Part shown: positions 32,062-39,557 of the stretch, piece after piece
Position numbering within the stretch: position 1 is the first letter of the stretch
How the letters are laid out: each line of letters starts with the position of its first letter
NCBI GenBank assembly: GCA_964639325.1
Contig: CAZXDO010000040.1
Span: 1-39,557, forward strand
Direction: 5' to 3'
Length of the DNA: 39,557 nt
DNA from: DATGCT01 sp964639325
Lineage (GTDB): Bacteria > Patescibacteriota > Minisyncoccia > UBA6257 > GWB1-50-10
Made by a program: the position numbers and the translations under genes
The notes under the pieces: generated by a model
Database searches by the model: none
Told to the model about the DNA's origin: nothing
What the model saw: only the letters and a program-made list of their open reading frames with translations

Positions 32062-32808
32062 ATGAAACAATTAGTTTTTATTGTAACGATTTTATTTCTT
32101 GTTTTTGGATTTGTTGAATTTCAAAAAGCAAGAACTGAACCTCAGGAAGAAATTAGTAATGTAGTTTTTTCCAACCAAGAAATTAAAGATTTAGCAAACG
32201 GAGAAATTGTTAATAAAAGTTCTTCTGTTGTTTTATCATTTCCCGTTAAATTGGTTCCTGTAGTTGAAGTAGCTTATTATAAAGTTATTTCCTCCTACAA
32301 ATTCCAAAAAGGAAAGCTGCGAAAAATTCCCGGAACCGGTTTAGAGATTATTTCTCAAAAACCAAATCTTATCTTATCTTTCTTTTGGCTTTATTCGCCT
32401 GTTATTCTTATTTTTTTGTTTGCTTATTTTAGTTCAGGTAAAAAAGAAAAAGGAGAAAAGGAATTCATTTATTTTTTTGCAGTGATGTCATTAATAATTG
32501 CAGTTTCTATTATTATAGGAAAGTCTAATGGTTCTTTTGTGGGATGGATTTTTGGTTGGGTTGCCGGAATAATTGCTGTAACTTTTTATAAATCAACATT
32601 AAAAAAAGTTATTGCAATACTTACCGGATTATCTGCCTTTGCTTTCACGGGACTAATGGCAGGTTCATTTCTGGAAATACCTCCTGAAACGGGAGTATCA
32701 GACGTAATTCTTTGGCATTATCTTATTATTTACATTGCTTTTTGTTTTCTTGGTTTTGGTTTGAGAATGGTTATTGCTACGCAGAAAGATCTGGTAGCGA
32801 GCAACTAA
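32062..32808 (+). CDS. Multi-pass membrane protein, unknown function
   Basis: A 248-residue protein. The N-terminal helix (about 3-18) precedes an outside domain of about 90 residues (EFQKARTEPQEEISN). Four or five further helices follow (LSFFWLYSPVILIFLFAYF, FIYFFAVMSLIIAVSIII, FVGWIFGWVAGIIAVTFY, LTGLSAFAFTGLMAG, LIIYIAFCFLGFGLRM). No motif recognised. AGGAGG lies 6 nt before the ATG. Confidence 0.7.
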   Translation: MKQLVFIVTILFLVFGFVEFQKARTEPQEEISNVVFSNQEIKDLANGEIVNKSSSVVLSFPVKLVPVVEVAYYKVISSYKFQKGKLRKIPGTGLEIISQKPNLILSFFWLYSPVILIFLFAYFSSGKKEKGEKEFIYFFAVMSLIIAVSIIIGKSNGSFVGWIFGWVAGIIAVTFYKSTLKKVIAILTGLSAFAFTGLMAGSFLEIPPETGVSDVILWHYLIIYIAFCFLGFGLRMVIATQKDLVASN

Positions 32809-32812
32809 AAAT

Positions 32813-32839
32813 AGGCGGGTTTTTTAACTCGCCTTTTTT
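32813..32839 (+). terminator. Intrinsic terminator
   Basis: AGGCGGGTT pairs with AACTCGCCT (one G-T) and is followed by TTTTTT. Confidence 0.85.
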
Positions 32840-32855
32840 GTTTGAATATATTTTT

Positions 32856-32896
32856 CAACTTGGGGGTTCCCGACACCCCCAAGTTGTTGTGAACAA
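32856..32896 (+). repeat. Stem-loop repeat with degenerate DnaA box, copy 6
   Basis: Perfect arms and loop, identical to copy 1. The box position (32888-32896) reads TGTGAACAA, two changes from TGTGGATAA. Confidence 0.92.
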
Positions 32897-32920
32897 CTTT
32901 TTAAAATAGAATGTTAAGTA

Positions 32921-35900
32921 ATGGTAGATTTTCAGGAAAAATATAAATTATTAAACAAAGAACAAAAGGAAGTAGTTGATACTATAGAAGGACCGGTTCT
33001 CGTTGTGGCTGGTCCCGGTTCCGGGAAAACAGAAGTTTTAGGAATTAGAGTAGCTAATATTTTAAAAAAAACCGATATTTCTCCGGGGAATATTTTATGT
33101 CTTACCTTTACAGACTCTGCTGCTGTAAACATGAGAGACAGGTTAAAAGAAATTATAGGCCAAGACGCTTTCAAGGTGGCAATTCATACCTTTCATAATT
33201 TTGGAGTTGATATTATTAATTACCACCCCGAAATATTTTATAAAGGAGCAGTATTTTCCCCGGCAGATGAATTAACTCAGCTAGACCTTTTAGAAGGCAT
33301 ATTTTCTAAATTAAAATATGATAATCCCCTGAAAAAAATTCATCCTGAACAAGGGTACACATATTTAAGATCTGTCCAAAAATCAATTCAATATTTAAAA
33401 AAAGCAGGTCTTACTCCTGAAGAATTTAATAGTATATTAGACCATAATGAATCGTCGCTTAGTTTTTTAAATCCTCTCGTGGGAGAATATTTTAAAGATA
33501 AGATTAAAAAAGAAAATCTTAAAACCCTTCCCGAATTAATTGTAAAAATAAAAAGGTATAAACAAAAAAAGTTTCCCGTAAATCATATGAAATCTCTTGT
33601 TTCTTTTGTAACCGAATCCTTAGAACACAGCCTTGAAAAAGCACTAGAAAAAGAAGAAACAAAACCTCTTTCCGAGTGGAAAAGGGAAAGGATTTATAAA
33701 AATGAAGATGGAGATTATCTTTTAAAAGAAACAAAGCATTTAGAAAAAATGAGGGCTTTAGCTGAAGTTTATGGAGAATATAGGAAATTGATGTACGCCC
33801 AGGGCTATTATGATTTTGATGATATGATTTTAGATACTCTTACTGCTATAGAAAAAAATAGTGAATTAAGATATGAACTTCAAGAACAATTTCAATATAT
33901 TCTTGTGGATGAGTTTCAAGATACCAATGATGCCCAAATGAGACTTTTACGCCTTCTTACTTCAGCCGACGTTCATGAAGGAAGGCCCAACATTATGGCC
34001 GTGGGAGATGATGACCAAGCAATCTTTAAGTTTCAAGGAGCGGAAATATCAAATATCCTTAAATTTAAAGAATACTACCGCGATCCGAAAATTATAACCA
34101 TGGTTAAAAACTATCGCTCCCGACAGGATATTTTAGACGTAGCAAGATATATTATTACTCAAGGAAAAGAGAGGTTGGAAAATGTCGTTCCTGAAGTTAA
34201 TAAAATATTAAAATCAGTAAATGATGGTATTGCGGAAGGAGAAATTAAAAGCAAATCTTTCCCCACCATTGATCATGAATATATTTGGATAGCTAATGAA
34301 GTTAAAAAATTAATAGATAAAGGGTTAGAACCCGATAATATAGGGATAATTGCCCGTAAGCACAATGATTTAAAAATCCTCCTTCCTTATCTTGAAAAAA
34401 AGAAAATACCTGTTTCTTATGAAGCCCAGAGAAATGTTCTCCAAGAGCTCCATATAAGACAAATTATCCAAATATCCCGCTTAGTAATTTCTCTTTTAGA
34501 AAAAAACAAAGAAGTTTCGGATGATCTGCTTCCAGAAATTTTAAGTTATCCTTTTTGGGATATTGAAAGAAAGATTATATGGGAGATTTCCCGAAAAGCA
34601 TACAAGAATAAAGAATCATGGATTGACGTTATGCTAAATCACAAAAGTAAGAAAATAAACGAAATAGCTGATTTCTTTCTTTTTTTAGCAAAACTTTCTA
34701 AATATGAGCCGGTAGACAGGGTTATTGAAAAAATAATCGGAGCTAAGGTTCACGCGCTTCCGGACTCAGAAGACGATGATTTTGAAAATAAAGATAAAGA
34801 AAAATATGAATATATAAGCCCTTTTAAGGATTACTACTTTTCCCAAGAAAAATTTAAAAAAGACCCTGATGAATATTTAATTTTCCTTTCAGCCTTAAGA
34901 ACGTTTGTTTATGCTCTTAGGGAATATAAGCAAGGACAGATTATCGGCCTTCAAGATATGATTAATTTTGTTGAAACACATGAAAACAATAATATGGTTT
35001 TATCTGATAATGGAATTTTTCTCCAAAGTAGAAATACAGTTAATCTTCTAACCGCCCACAAAGCAAAAGGAATGGAATTTGACACCGTCTTTATTCTCAA
35101 TTGCCAAGATGATATTTGGGCAGGGAAACGACAAGGTTCTCGTCTTCCTTTTCCAAGTAATCTTCCCATTACGCCGGCCGGGGACAACAAAGATGACCAA
35201 CTCCGCCTTTTTTACGTAGCCGTAACAAGGGCAATCCGCCGTCTTTATTTTACTTCTTACGAAATGAGCAACACCGGTAAAGAAGATTCTCGTTTGCAGT
35301 TCATCTCTTCTCCAAATGATGAAAAATTAAATAAAGTAAATAAATTTCTAAGTCCGGAAATTGAAAAAGATAATAAAGAAAAGAAAATTGAAAAAGAAAT
35401 CTTAACTTCTCCATGGGGGTTAAATCATTACCCGCCCTTTTTGAAAGATGAAAAAATTCTTCTTAAATCTATTCTAGAAAATTATAAGCTTAATGTTACT
35501 CATATGAATAATTTTCTTAATGTAGTTGACGGGGGTCCTCAACTGTTTTTAGAACAAAACTTGCTTCGCTTTCCTCAACCCAAATCCGTATCCCTTTCTT
35601 ATGGAAGTGCAATGCATCAAGTATTGCATCAAATATATGAACATCTGAAGAAAACAAAAAGGATGCCCAATAAAAATAAAATTATTGATTGGTTTGAAAA
35701 ATTTTTAAAAAACCAACGTTTAAACAAACATGATTTTGCTCACTATTTTAAAAGAGGTAAAGAAGCCCTAACAGTTTTTCTTGAAAAAAATAAAAATAAT
35801 TTTAAAATAGGCCATTTTTCAGAATTTAGTTTTAAACAGGAAGGAGTAGTAATAAAAGAAACTCCTATTACCGGTAAAATTGATAAAATGGAAACAATAG

Positions 35901-36271
35901 AAAATGAAATAATAGTTTATGACTTTAAAACGGGGAAGTATTCTGAAAATTGGAAAGGTTCCAATGAGCGCGAAAAAATAAAACTTTGGAAATATAAAAA
36001 CCAGCTTATTTTCTATAAACTTTTAGTGGAAAATTCAAGGAAATTTGGAGGTAATTACAAAGTAGAGAAAGGATTTATTGAATTTTTAGAACCCAAGAAC
36101 AAAAAAGAAATAGTAAGCCTTCCTTTGGTTATTGAAGAAAAAGAAGTTGATCGTCTTGAAAGATTAATCATAGCTGTCTACAAAAAAATAATAAATCTTG
36201 ATTTTCCTGAAACAAAAAAGTATTCAAAAGATATTAAGGGTATAAAAGAATTTGAAGATAGCTTAATTTAA
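32921..36271 (+). CDS. UvrD/Rep-type helicase fused to RecB-like nuclease
   Basis: A 1116-residue SF1 helicase with a C-terminal nuclease. Helicase motifs: Q-motif glutamine (Q15), Walker A AGPGSGKT (30-37), LTFTDSAAVNMRDRL, Walker B ILVDEFQDTNDAQM, VGDDDQAIFKFQGA, NYRSRQDI, NLLTAHKAKGMEFDTVFI and RLFYVAVTRAIRRLYF. The C-terminal PD-(D/E)XK nuclease domain (about 890-1110) has SYGSAMHQVLHQIYEHL, PITGKIDKMETIENE and IIVYDFKTGKYS. This domain order matches AddA/RecB-like repair or DNA-processing enzymes in one chain. It lies next to comEC; a role in processing taken-up DNA or in recombination is inferred. GTG- and SD-free start, with a normal ATG. Confidence 0.88.
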   Translation: MVDFQEKYKLLNKEQKEVVDTIEGPVLVVAGPGSGKTEVLGIRVANILKKTDISPGNILCLTFTDSAAVNMRDRLKEIIGQDAFKVAIHTFHNFGVDIINYHPEIFYKGAVFSPADELTQLDLLEGIFSKLKYDNPLKKIHPEQGYTYLRSVQKSIQYLKKAGLTPEEFNSILDHNESSLSFLNPLVGEYFKDKIKKENLKTLPELIVKIKRYKQKKFPVNHMKSLVSFVTESLEHSLEKALEKEETKPLSEWKRERIYKNEDGDYLLKETKHLEKMRALAEVYGEYRKLMYAQGYYDFDDMILDTLTAIEKNSELRYELQEQFQYILVDEFQDTNDAQMRLLRLLTSADVHEGRPNIMAVGDDDQAIFKFQGAEISNILKFKEYYRDPKIITMVKNYRSRQDILDVARYIITQGKERLENVVPEVNKILKSVNDGIAEGEIKSKSFPTIDHEYIWIANEVKKLIDKGLEPDNIGIIARKHNDLKILLPYLEKKKIPVSYEAQRNVLQELHIRQIIQISRLVISLLEKNKEVSDDLLPEILSYPFWDIERKIIWEISRKAYKNKESWIDVMLNHKSKKINEIADFFLFLAKLSKYEPVDRVIEKIIGAKVHALPDSEDDDFENKDKEKYEYISPFKDYYFSQEKFKKDPDEYLIFLSALRTFVYALREYKQGQIIGLQDMINFVETHENNNMVLSDNGIFLQSRNTVNLLTAHKAKGMEFDTVFILNCQDDIWAGKRQGSRLPFPSNLPITPAGDNKDDQLRLFYVAVTRAIRRLYFTSYEMSNTGKEDSRLQFISSPNDEKLNKVNKFLSPEIEKDNKEKKIEKEILTSPWGLNHYPPFLKDEKILLKSILENYKLNVTHMNNFLNVVDGGPQLFLEQNLLRFPQPKSVSLSYGSAMHQVLHQIYEHLKKTKRMPNKNKIIDWFEKFLKNQRLNKHDFAHYFKRGKEALTVFLEKNKNNFKIGHFSEFSFKQEGVVIKETPITGKIDKMETIENEIIVYDFKTGKYSENWKGSNEREKIKLWKYKNQLIFYKLLVENSRKFGGNYKVEKGFIEFLEPKNKKEIVSLPLVIEEKEVDRLERLIIAVYKKIINLDFPETKKYSKDIKGIKEFEDSLI

Positions 36272-36276
36272 AGCAC

Positions 36277-37713
36277 ATGAAGGCTCATCAAATCTTTTTC
36301 TTTTCCGGCTTATTTTTTATTTCAGGAGTTTTTTTAAAAAGCATAGAAGCGGGTTTGTCAATTGTTTTGGTCGTCCTTATTTTTGTTGTATCTTTTTTAT
36401 TTCTTTATTTCTTAAAAAATAAAAAAAAGTTTATTGCCCTTGCTTTTTTATCTTTAATTATTTTTCTAGGTTCTTTCTATTATCATTTTTCTGATTTAAA
36501 TTTTAAAAAAACTATTCCCGAATACGGTAAAGAGATTGAATTATCAGGAGTAATAACAAATAACCCTGTTTTAAAAGATGGTTCCCTTAATTTTTATTTA
36601 AGATTAGATAATAAAAACAATTCTAAAATTCTAGTGCGCGTTCCCAAATATCCTTCTTTTAAATACGGTGACAAAATTAAAGTAAAAGGGGAGATAGTTA
36701 AAGCCAGATACAAAAGCTATAGAAATTATTTAGTTAAAGAAAAAGTTTCTGGAATAATGTATTCTCCTAAAATAGTTTTCCTAGAGTCAGGACAAGGTTC
36801 TCTAATAAAAGAAGAACTTTTTAGTATTAGAAATAAAGCTCATGAAGTTTTTAAAAAAAATATTTCACCTCAGGAAGCAGCTTTTCTGAATGGCATTACC
36901 TTAGGCGGTTACGAAGGATTTAGTTTTGAATTTAAGGAAGCAATGAGCGTAAGTGGAACAACCCATCTAGTGGCCCTTTCCGGTTATAATATTACTATTA
37001 TTATTGTCGTTTTTTCCTCTCTTTTTCTTTATCTTTTTTCCAAAAAGATTTCTTATACTCTAACTTCATTTTTGATTATCGCTTTTGTTCTTATGACCGG
37101 GGCCGAGGCCTCGGTAGTTAGAGCAGCTATAATGGGACTTATTGTAATACTAGCTTATTCTTCCGGTCGTATTTATGATATAAAAAATGCAATTATTTTT
37201 ACCGTTCTTGTTATGATTCTTATAAACCCCCGTGTCCTTGTCTTCGATATTGGTTTTCAACTATCCTTTCTTGCTGTGCTGGGTATTTTATATTTAAAAG
37301 AACCCCTTCAAAAATTAATAAAAATAGGGAACAAACCAGGCTTTCTTTCTTGGCGGGATAATCTTTTAACTACCGCCTCGGCTCAGTTGGCAGTTGCTCC
37401 TATTCTTATTTCTAATTTTGGCAGTTTTTCTCCCACCTCTCTTTTAGCTAATGTAATTATTTTAGAATTAATTCCTGTTACTATGTTTTTAGGTTTTTTA
37501 ATCCTTATTCTTTCTTTATTGTCTTATCACTCTGTCCTCGTTTTTAGCTGGATTGCCGAAGCCCTTCTTCTTCTTGAAACTAATTTTATTAAGTTATTTG
37601 CAAAAATAAGCGTACCTTTAGGAATCAATCTTGGAGTGTTAGGTTTCACCTTTTATTACTTTGTTCTTTATTTAATAATTATTAAAACACCAAAAATATC
37701 TAAAAAAATTTAA
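36277..37713 (+). CDS. comEC: ComEC/Rec2 membrane channel half
   Basis: A 478-residue protein carrying the N-terminal DUF4131-like region and the polytopic Competence domain. Helices at the start, an OB-like soluble part (IELSGVITNNP, GDKIKVKGEIV), then SGTTHLVALSGYNITI, the family signature, and about eight more helices with GAEASVVRAAIMG and FDIGFQLSFLAVLGIL. It forms the channel for single-stranded DNA uptake. The metallo-hydrolase domain usually fused behind it is a separate gene at 37787. It lies 5 nt after the helicase-nuclease gene, so the two are co-transcribed. Confidence 0.92.
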   Translation: MKAHQIFFFSGLFFISGVFLKSIEAGLSIVLVVLIFVVSFLFLYFLKNKKKFIALAFLSLIIFLGSFYYHFSDLNFKKTIPEYGKEIELSGVITNNPVLKDGSLNFYLRLDNKNNSKILVRVPKYPSFKYGDKIKVKGEIVKARYKSYRNYLVKEKVSGIMYSPKIVFLESGQGSLIKEELFSIRNKAHEVFKKNISPQEAAFLNGITLGGYEGFSFEFKEAMSVSGTTHLVALSGYNITIIIVVFSSLFLYLFSKKISYTLTSFLIIAFVLMTGAEASVVRAAIMGLIVILAYSSGRIYDIKNAIIFTVLVMILINPRVLVFDIGFQLSFLAVLGILYLKEPLQKLIKIGNKPGFLSWRDNLLTTASAQLAVAPILISNFGSFSPTSLLANVIILELIPVTMFLGFLILILSLLSYHSVLVFSWIAEALLLLETNFIKLFAKISVPLGINLGVLGFTFYYFVLYLIIIKTPKISKKI

Positions 37714-37720
37714 GCCGGAC

Positions 37721-37761
37721 TTATCCACACCAACTTGGGGGTGTCGGGAACCCCCACGTTG
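37721..37761 (-). repeat. Stem-loop/DnaA-box repeat, copy 7 (reverse orientation)
   Basis: Read on the + strand: DnaA box TTATCCACA (37721-37729), one base, then arm CAACTTGGGGGT, loop GTCGGGA and arm ACCCCCACGTTG (one mismatch). It is the only inverted copy, and lies between the two comEC halves. Confidence 0.92.
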
Positions 37762-37786
37762 GAAATGTTAAATATATTAAATATTT

Positions 37787-38650
37787 ATGATTTCTCCTCT
37801 TATTAAAAAACTTGGAGTCAATAAAACAGCTGTTTTAGTCATTACTCTTTTTGTTTTTATTTGTCTCTTTTTTAATTATTTATTTTTATCTCCCGCCTCG
37901 GCAGTATATTTTTTAGACGTAGGACAAGGTGATTCTGAGTTTTTAATCCTTCCCGACGGGGTAAATATTTTAATTGACGGTGGACCCCCAAACGGAAAGG
38001 CTTTAGAAGAAATAAGCAATATTCTTCCTTTTACTGATCGCTATATTGATCTTGTTATTATGACTCATCCCGAATTAGACCACTTTGGCGGGTTAATAGA
38101 TGTTTTGGAAAGATACAAAACCGGGGCTTTTTTATATAACGGAAGAAAAGGAACAAGTTTAGCTTTGAGTGAGTTGGAAGAAAAAGTAAATAATAATGTT
38201 GATCAGCGTGTTATTTTAGAAAAAGGAGATAAGATAAGGTACAAAAATTATGTAATTGAAATAATTTCTCCGGAGAAAGATGAATACCTCAAAAACCTAA
38301 ATGACGGTTCTTTGGTTTTTAAGTTAAACACAGGAAATTCAACTTTCCTTTTTACGGGGGACATAGGAAGTGTAGTAGAAAAAGATTTAATTGGTAATTT
38401 AGGAAATATAGATGTTCTAAAAGTTGCCCACCATGGTTCAAAATATTCTTCTTCAAATAATTTTTTAAATATTACAAAACCTAAAGTATCTATAATCGAA
38501 GTTGGAGAAAATAGCCATGGCCATCCTGCGGAAGAAATTCTTGATAAATTAAAATCAATTAATTCTCAAGTGTATCGCACCGACCAAGATGGAACCATAA
38601 AGGTAGTTACTCAAGATAACTCAATTAAAGTATTTGTTGCCAAAAAATAA
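37787..38650 (+). CDS. ComEC-type metallo-beta-lactamase nuclease half
   Basis: A 287-residue protein: an N-terminal membrane helix (about residues 15-38), then VYFLDVGQGDSEFLILPDG, LIDGG, the metal site MTHPELDHFGGL, FLFTGDIGS, VAHHGSKYSS and SIIEVGENSHGHPAEEIL. It is the domain thought to degrade or trim incoming DNA strands outside the membrane. It has its own anchor and lies in a different frame from the channel half, so it is a true separate gene and not a simple frameshift. No Shine-Dalgarno. Confidence 0.9.
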   Translation: MISPLIKKLGVNKTAVLVITLFVFICLFFNYLFLSPASAVYFLDVGQGDSEFLILPDGVNILIDGGPPNGKALEEISNILPFTDRYIDLVIMTHPELDHFGGLIDVLERYKTGAFLYNGRKGTSLALSELEEKVNNNVDQRVILEKGDKIRYKNYVIEIISPEKDEYLKNLNDGSLVFKLNTGNSTFLFTGDIGSVVEKDLIGNLGNIDVLKVAHHGSKYSSSNNFLNITKPKVSIIEVGENSHGHPAEEILDKLKSINSQVYRTDQDGTIKVVTQDNSIKVFVAKK

Positions 38651-38651
38651 A

Positions 38652-38683
38652 AAGCTGCGAACTTTTCCGCAGCTTGTTTTTTT
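38652..38683. terminator. Bidirectional terminator
   Basis: An 8-bp perfect stem AAGCTGCG/CGCAGCTT with loop AACTTTTC is flanked by A-run and T-run. It ends comEC-side + transcripts and the minus-strand repeat-protein gene. Confidence 0.88.
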
Positions 38684-38684
38684 C

Positions 38685-39317
38685 TCAAGAATAATTCTTT
38701 TCATATATTTCTCGGGCCTTGTCTTGAACCGCTTCCTCTAAAATATCAGGAATTTTTCTTTTTCCAATAATTACTTCCTTAAACCACTTAGGAACATTTT
38801 CAGGGCGGATAACTCTTATCATTTTTATCATCTCCACCTCAATTAATTCTCTGCTATTACTTTCCCAAGAAGTATTTTCCCAAAGTTTCATTAACTTACC
38901 GGGATCAGATATGCTGGGTAAAATTTCTGAGTAAACTTCTGTCATTCTTGCCTCAACTACTCGTCTAATCCTGCTTTCCGGGGAAGTATTTTTCCATAGT
39001 TTTATTAATCTATCAGAATCTGATATTCCAGATAGAATTTTCGGGTAAATATCTGTCATTCGATCCTCAATTATTTTTCGAAAAAAGCTTTTAGATTTGC
39101 TTTTTTTCCACAATCTTATTAATCGGTCGGGGTCGTTTATTTTAAGAGAAATTTTTATCATTCTTTTTTTTAAAACTTCCCGACATCCATTTACAGAATT
39201 CATTCTTCTATAGAAATTTATCAACTGTTCCGGTTCTGATATTTTAAGTATGTTTTCGTAATCGTTTCCTTTTTCTTTGCCGAGAAATATTTCCAAATCT
39301 TTTTTAAGTTCATCCAT
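38685..39317 (-). CDS. Helical repeat protein, 38-residue repeats
   Basis: A 210-residue protein built from about four repeats near residues 26-59, 60-97, 98-135 and 136-170. The aligned cores are ISEPEQLINFY, INDPDRLIRLW, ISDSDRLIKLW and ISDPGKLMKLW (W70, W108, W146: period 38). Each ends in a second helix ('R-x-V/I-E-x-R-M-T'). It has the same general design as the gene at 31465 but a different unit. AGGAGGAAG lies 5-8 nt before the ATG. No family recognised. Confidence 0.7.
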   Translation of the reverse strand: MDELKKDLEIFLGKEKGNDYENILKISEPEQLINFYRRMNSVNGCREVLKKRMIKISLKINDPDRLIRLWKKSKSKSFFRKIIEDRMTDIYPKILSGISDSDRLIKLWKNTSPESRIRRVVEARMTEVYSEILPSISDPGKLMKLWENTSWESNSRELIEVEMIKMIRVIRPENVPKWFKEVIIGKRKIPDILEEAVQDKAREIYEKNYS

Positions 39318-39557
39318 TTTTCTTCCTCCTATTCTTTTGTTTTGGTACTAATTAATTTTATATTTTAATTATAACTTATACCTAATAACATACAATAATA
39401 CACAAAGATATTTAGAAATTTTTAAATTACACATCTATAACTCATAAAAAATAATTACCAACTTGGGGGTTCCCGACACCCCCAAGTTGTCGTCGTTTTA
39501 CTCCTCCCCAGAAACCTGCTTGTTTCTGGCGCTTCGCTGTTTTCCAACACGGGGAAA
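39318..39557. other. AT-rich intergenic end of the window
   Basis: It has a plausible minus-strand -10 (TATAAT on the minus strand near 39370) for the preceding gene, repeat copy 8, and then a perfect 8-bp hairpin CCAGAAAC/GTTTCTGG (39508-39529). No gene seen before the edge. Confidence 0.6.
39459..39489 (+). repeat. Stem-loop repeat without DnaA box, copy 8
   Basis: Perfect arms and loop identical to copy 1. The following bases (TCGTCGTTTT) bear no DnaA box. Confidence 0.92.

Noticed and set aside
36277..38650. ComEC broken by frameshift
   Set aside because: The halves are in different frames separated by 73 bases, and the second has its own membrane anchor, so two genes is the simpler reading.
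2831..39489. CRISPR array
   Set aside because: Copies are kilobases apart, separated by genes, and palindromic without spacers; no cas genes.
2831..39489. Stem-loops as transcription terminators
   Set aside because: No T-run follows any copy, and true terminators with T-runs lie separately at several of these loci.

Overview
The window looks like a chromosomal segment of a Patescibacteria (CPR) bacterium, most likely Paceibacteria/Parcubacteria. Reasons: AT-rich DNA with dense, mostly + strand housekeeping genes; a short EF-Ts (147 aa); the khpA-trmD and rpsB-tsf clusters; a paired membrane protein and type IV secretion-type ATPase; a ComEC whose membrane and nuclease halves are separate genes; large secreted PKD-domain proteins; and tiny helical-repeat proteins. 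TGA is used as a stop, so the recoded CPR lineages (code 25) are excluded. The taxonomic call is inference; no rRNA is present.

Layout. 1-9041: envelope and surface genes. A 5'-truncated ComEA-like/PKD/lamin-tail protein, a small exported protein on the minus strand, an OmpA-like/beta-rich protein followed by a PEGA lipoprotein, and a large membrane-anchored PKD/Fn3 protein. 9125-14880: small conserved genes, mltG, a tRNA-binding protein, HPF and a baeRF-like protein, then khpA, trmD, rpsB and tsf. 14945-17298: a LAGLIDADG endonuclease next to tRNA-Tyr, a two-TM protein, and a 730-base non-coding stretch rich in structured elements. 17299-25744: secA, a methyltransferase, a P-type ATPase, secD and secF. 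25842-31417: a sigma-region-4/HARE-HTH protein, the secretion-type ATPase pair, EF-P (minus) and mnmA. 31465-39317: two helical-repeat proteins on the minus strand, a membrane protein, a UvrD-like helicase-nuclease and a two-gene ComEC.

The most striking signal is not a gene. Eight intergenic copies of a 31-nt stem-loop (12-bp arms, invariant 7-nt loop) occur about once per 5 kb. In five of them the sequence one nucleotide past the stem is a perfect DnaA box (TTATCCACA on the opposite strand). In one the box is displaced, in one it is degenerate and in one it is missing. None lies inside a gene. Candidate roles are DnaA binding or titration, a REP/REPIN-like mobile repeat, or a DNA-uptake signal; the last is suggested by the ComEC and ComEA-like genes here.

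The 16571-17298 region also holds a candidate minus-strand small RNA or leaderless 12-codon ORF, a two-unit hairpin repeat, and a 144-nt long-stem element whose only stem irregularities are G-U wobbles if it is transcribed from the + strand. Across the window, initiation signals fall into two classes. Housekeeping genes have a -10 box 6-12 nt before the ATG and no Shine-Dalgarno, so they look leaderless or nearly so. Seven accessory genes have strong Shine-Dalgarno sequences and normal leaders.
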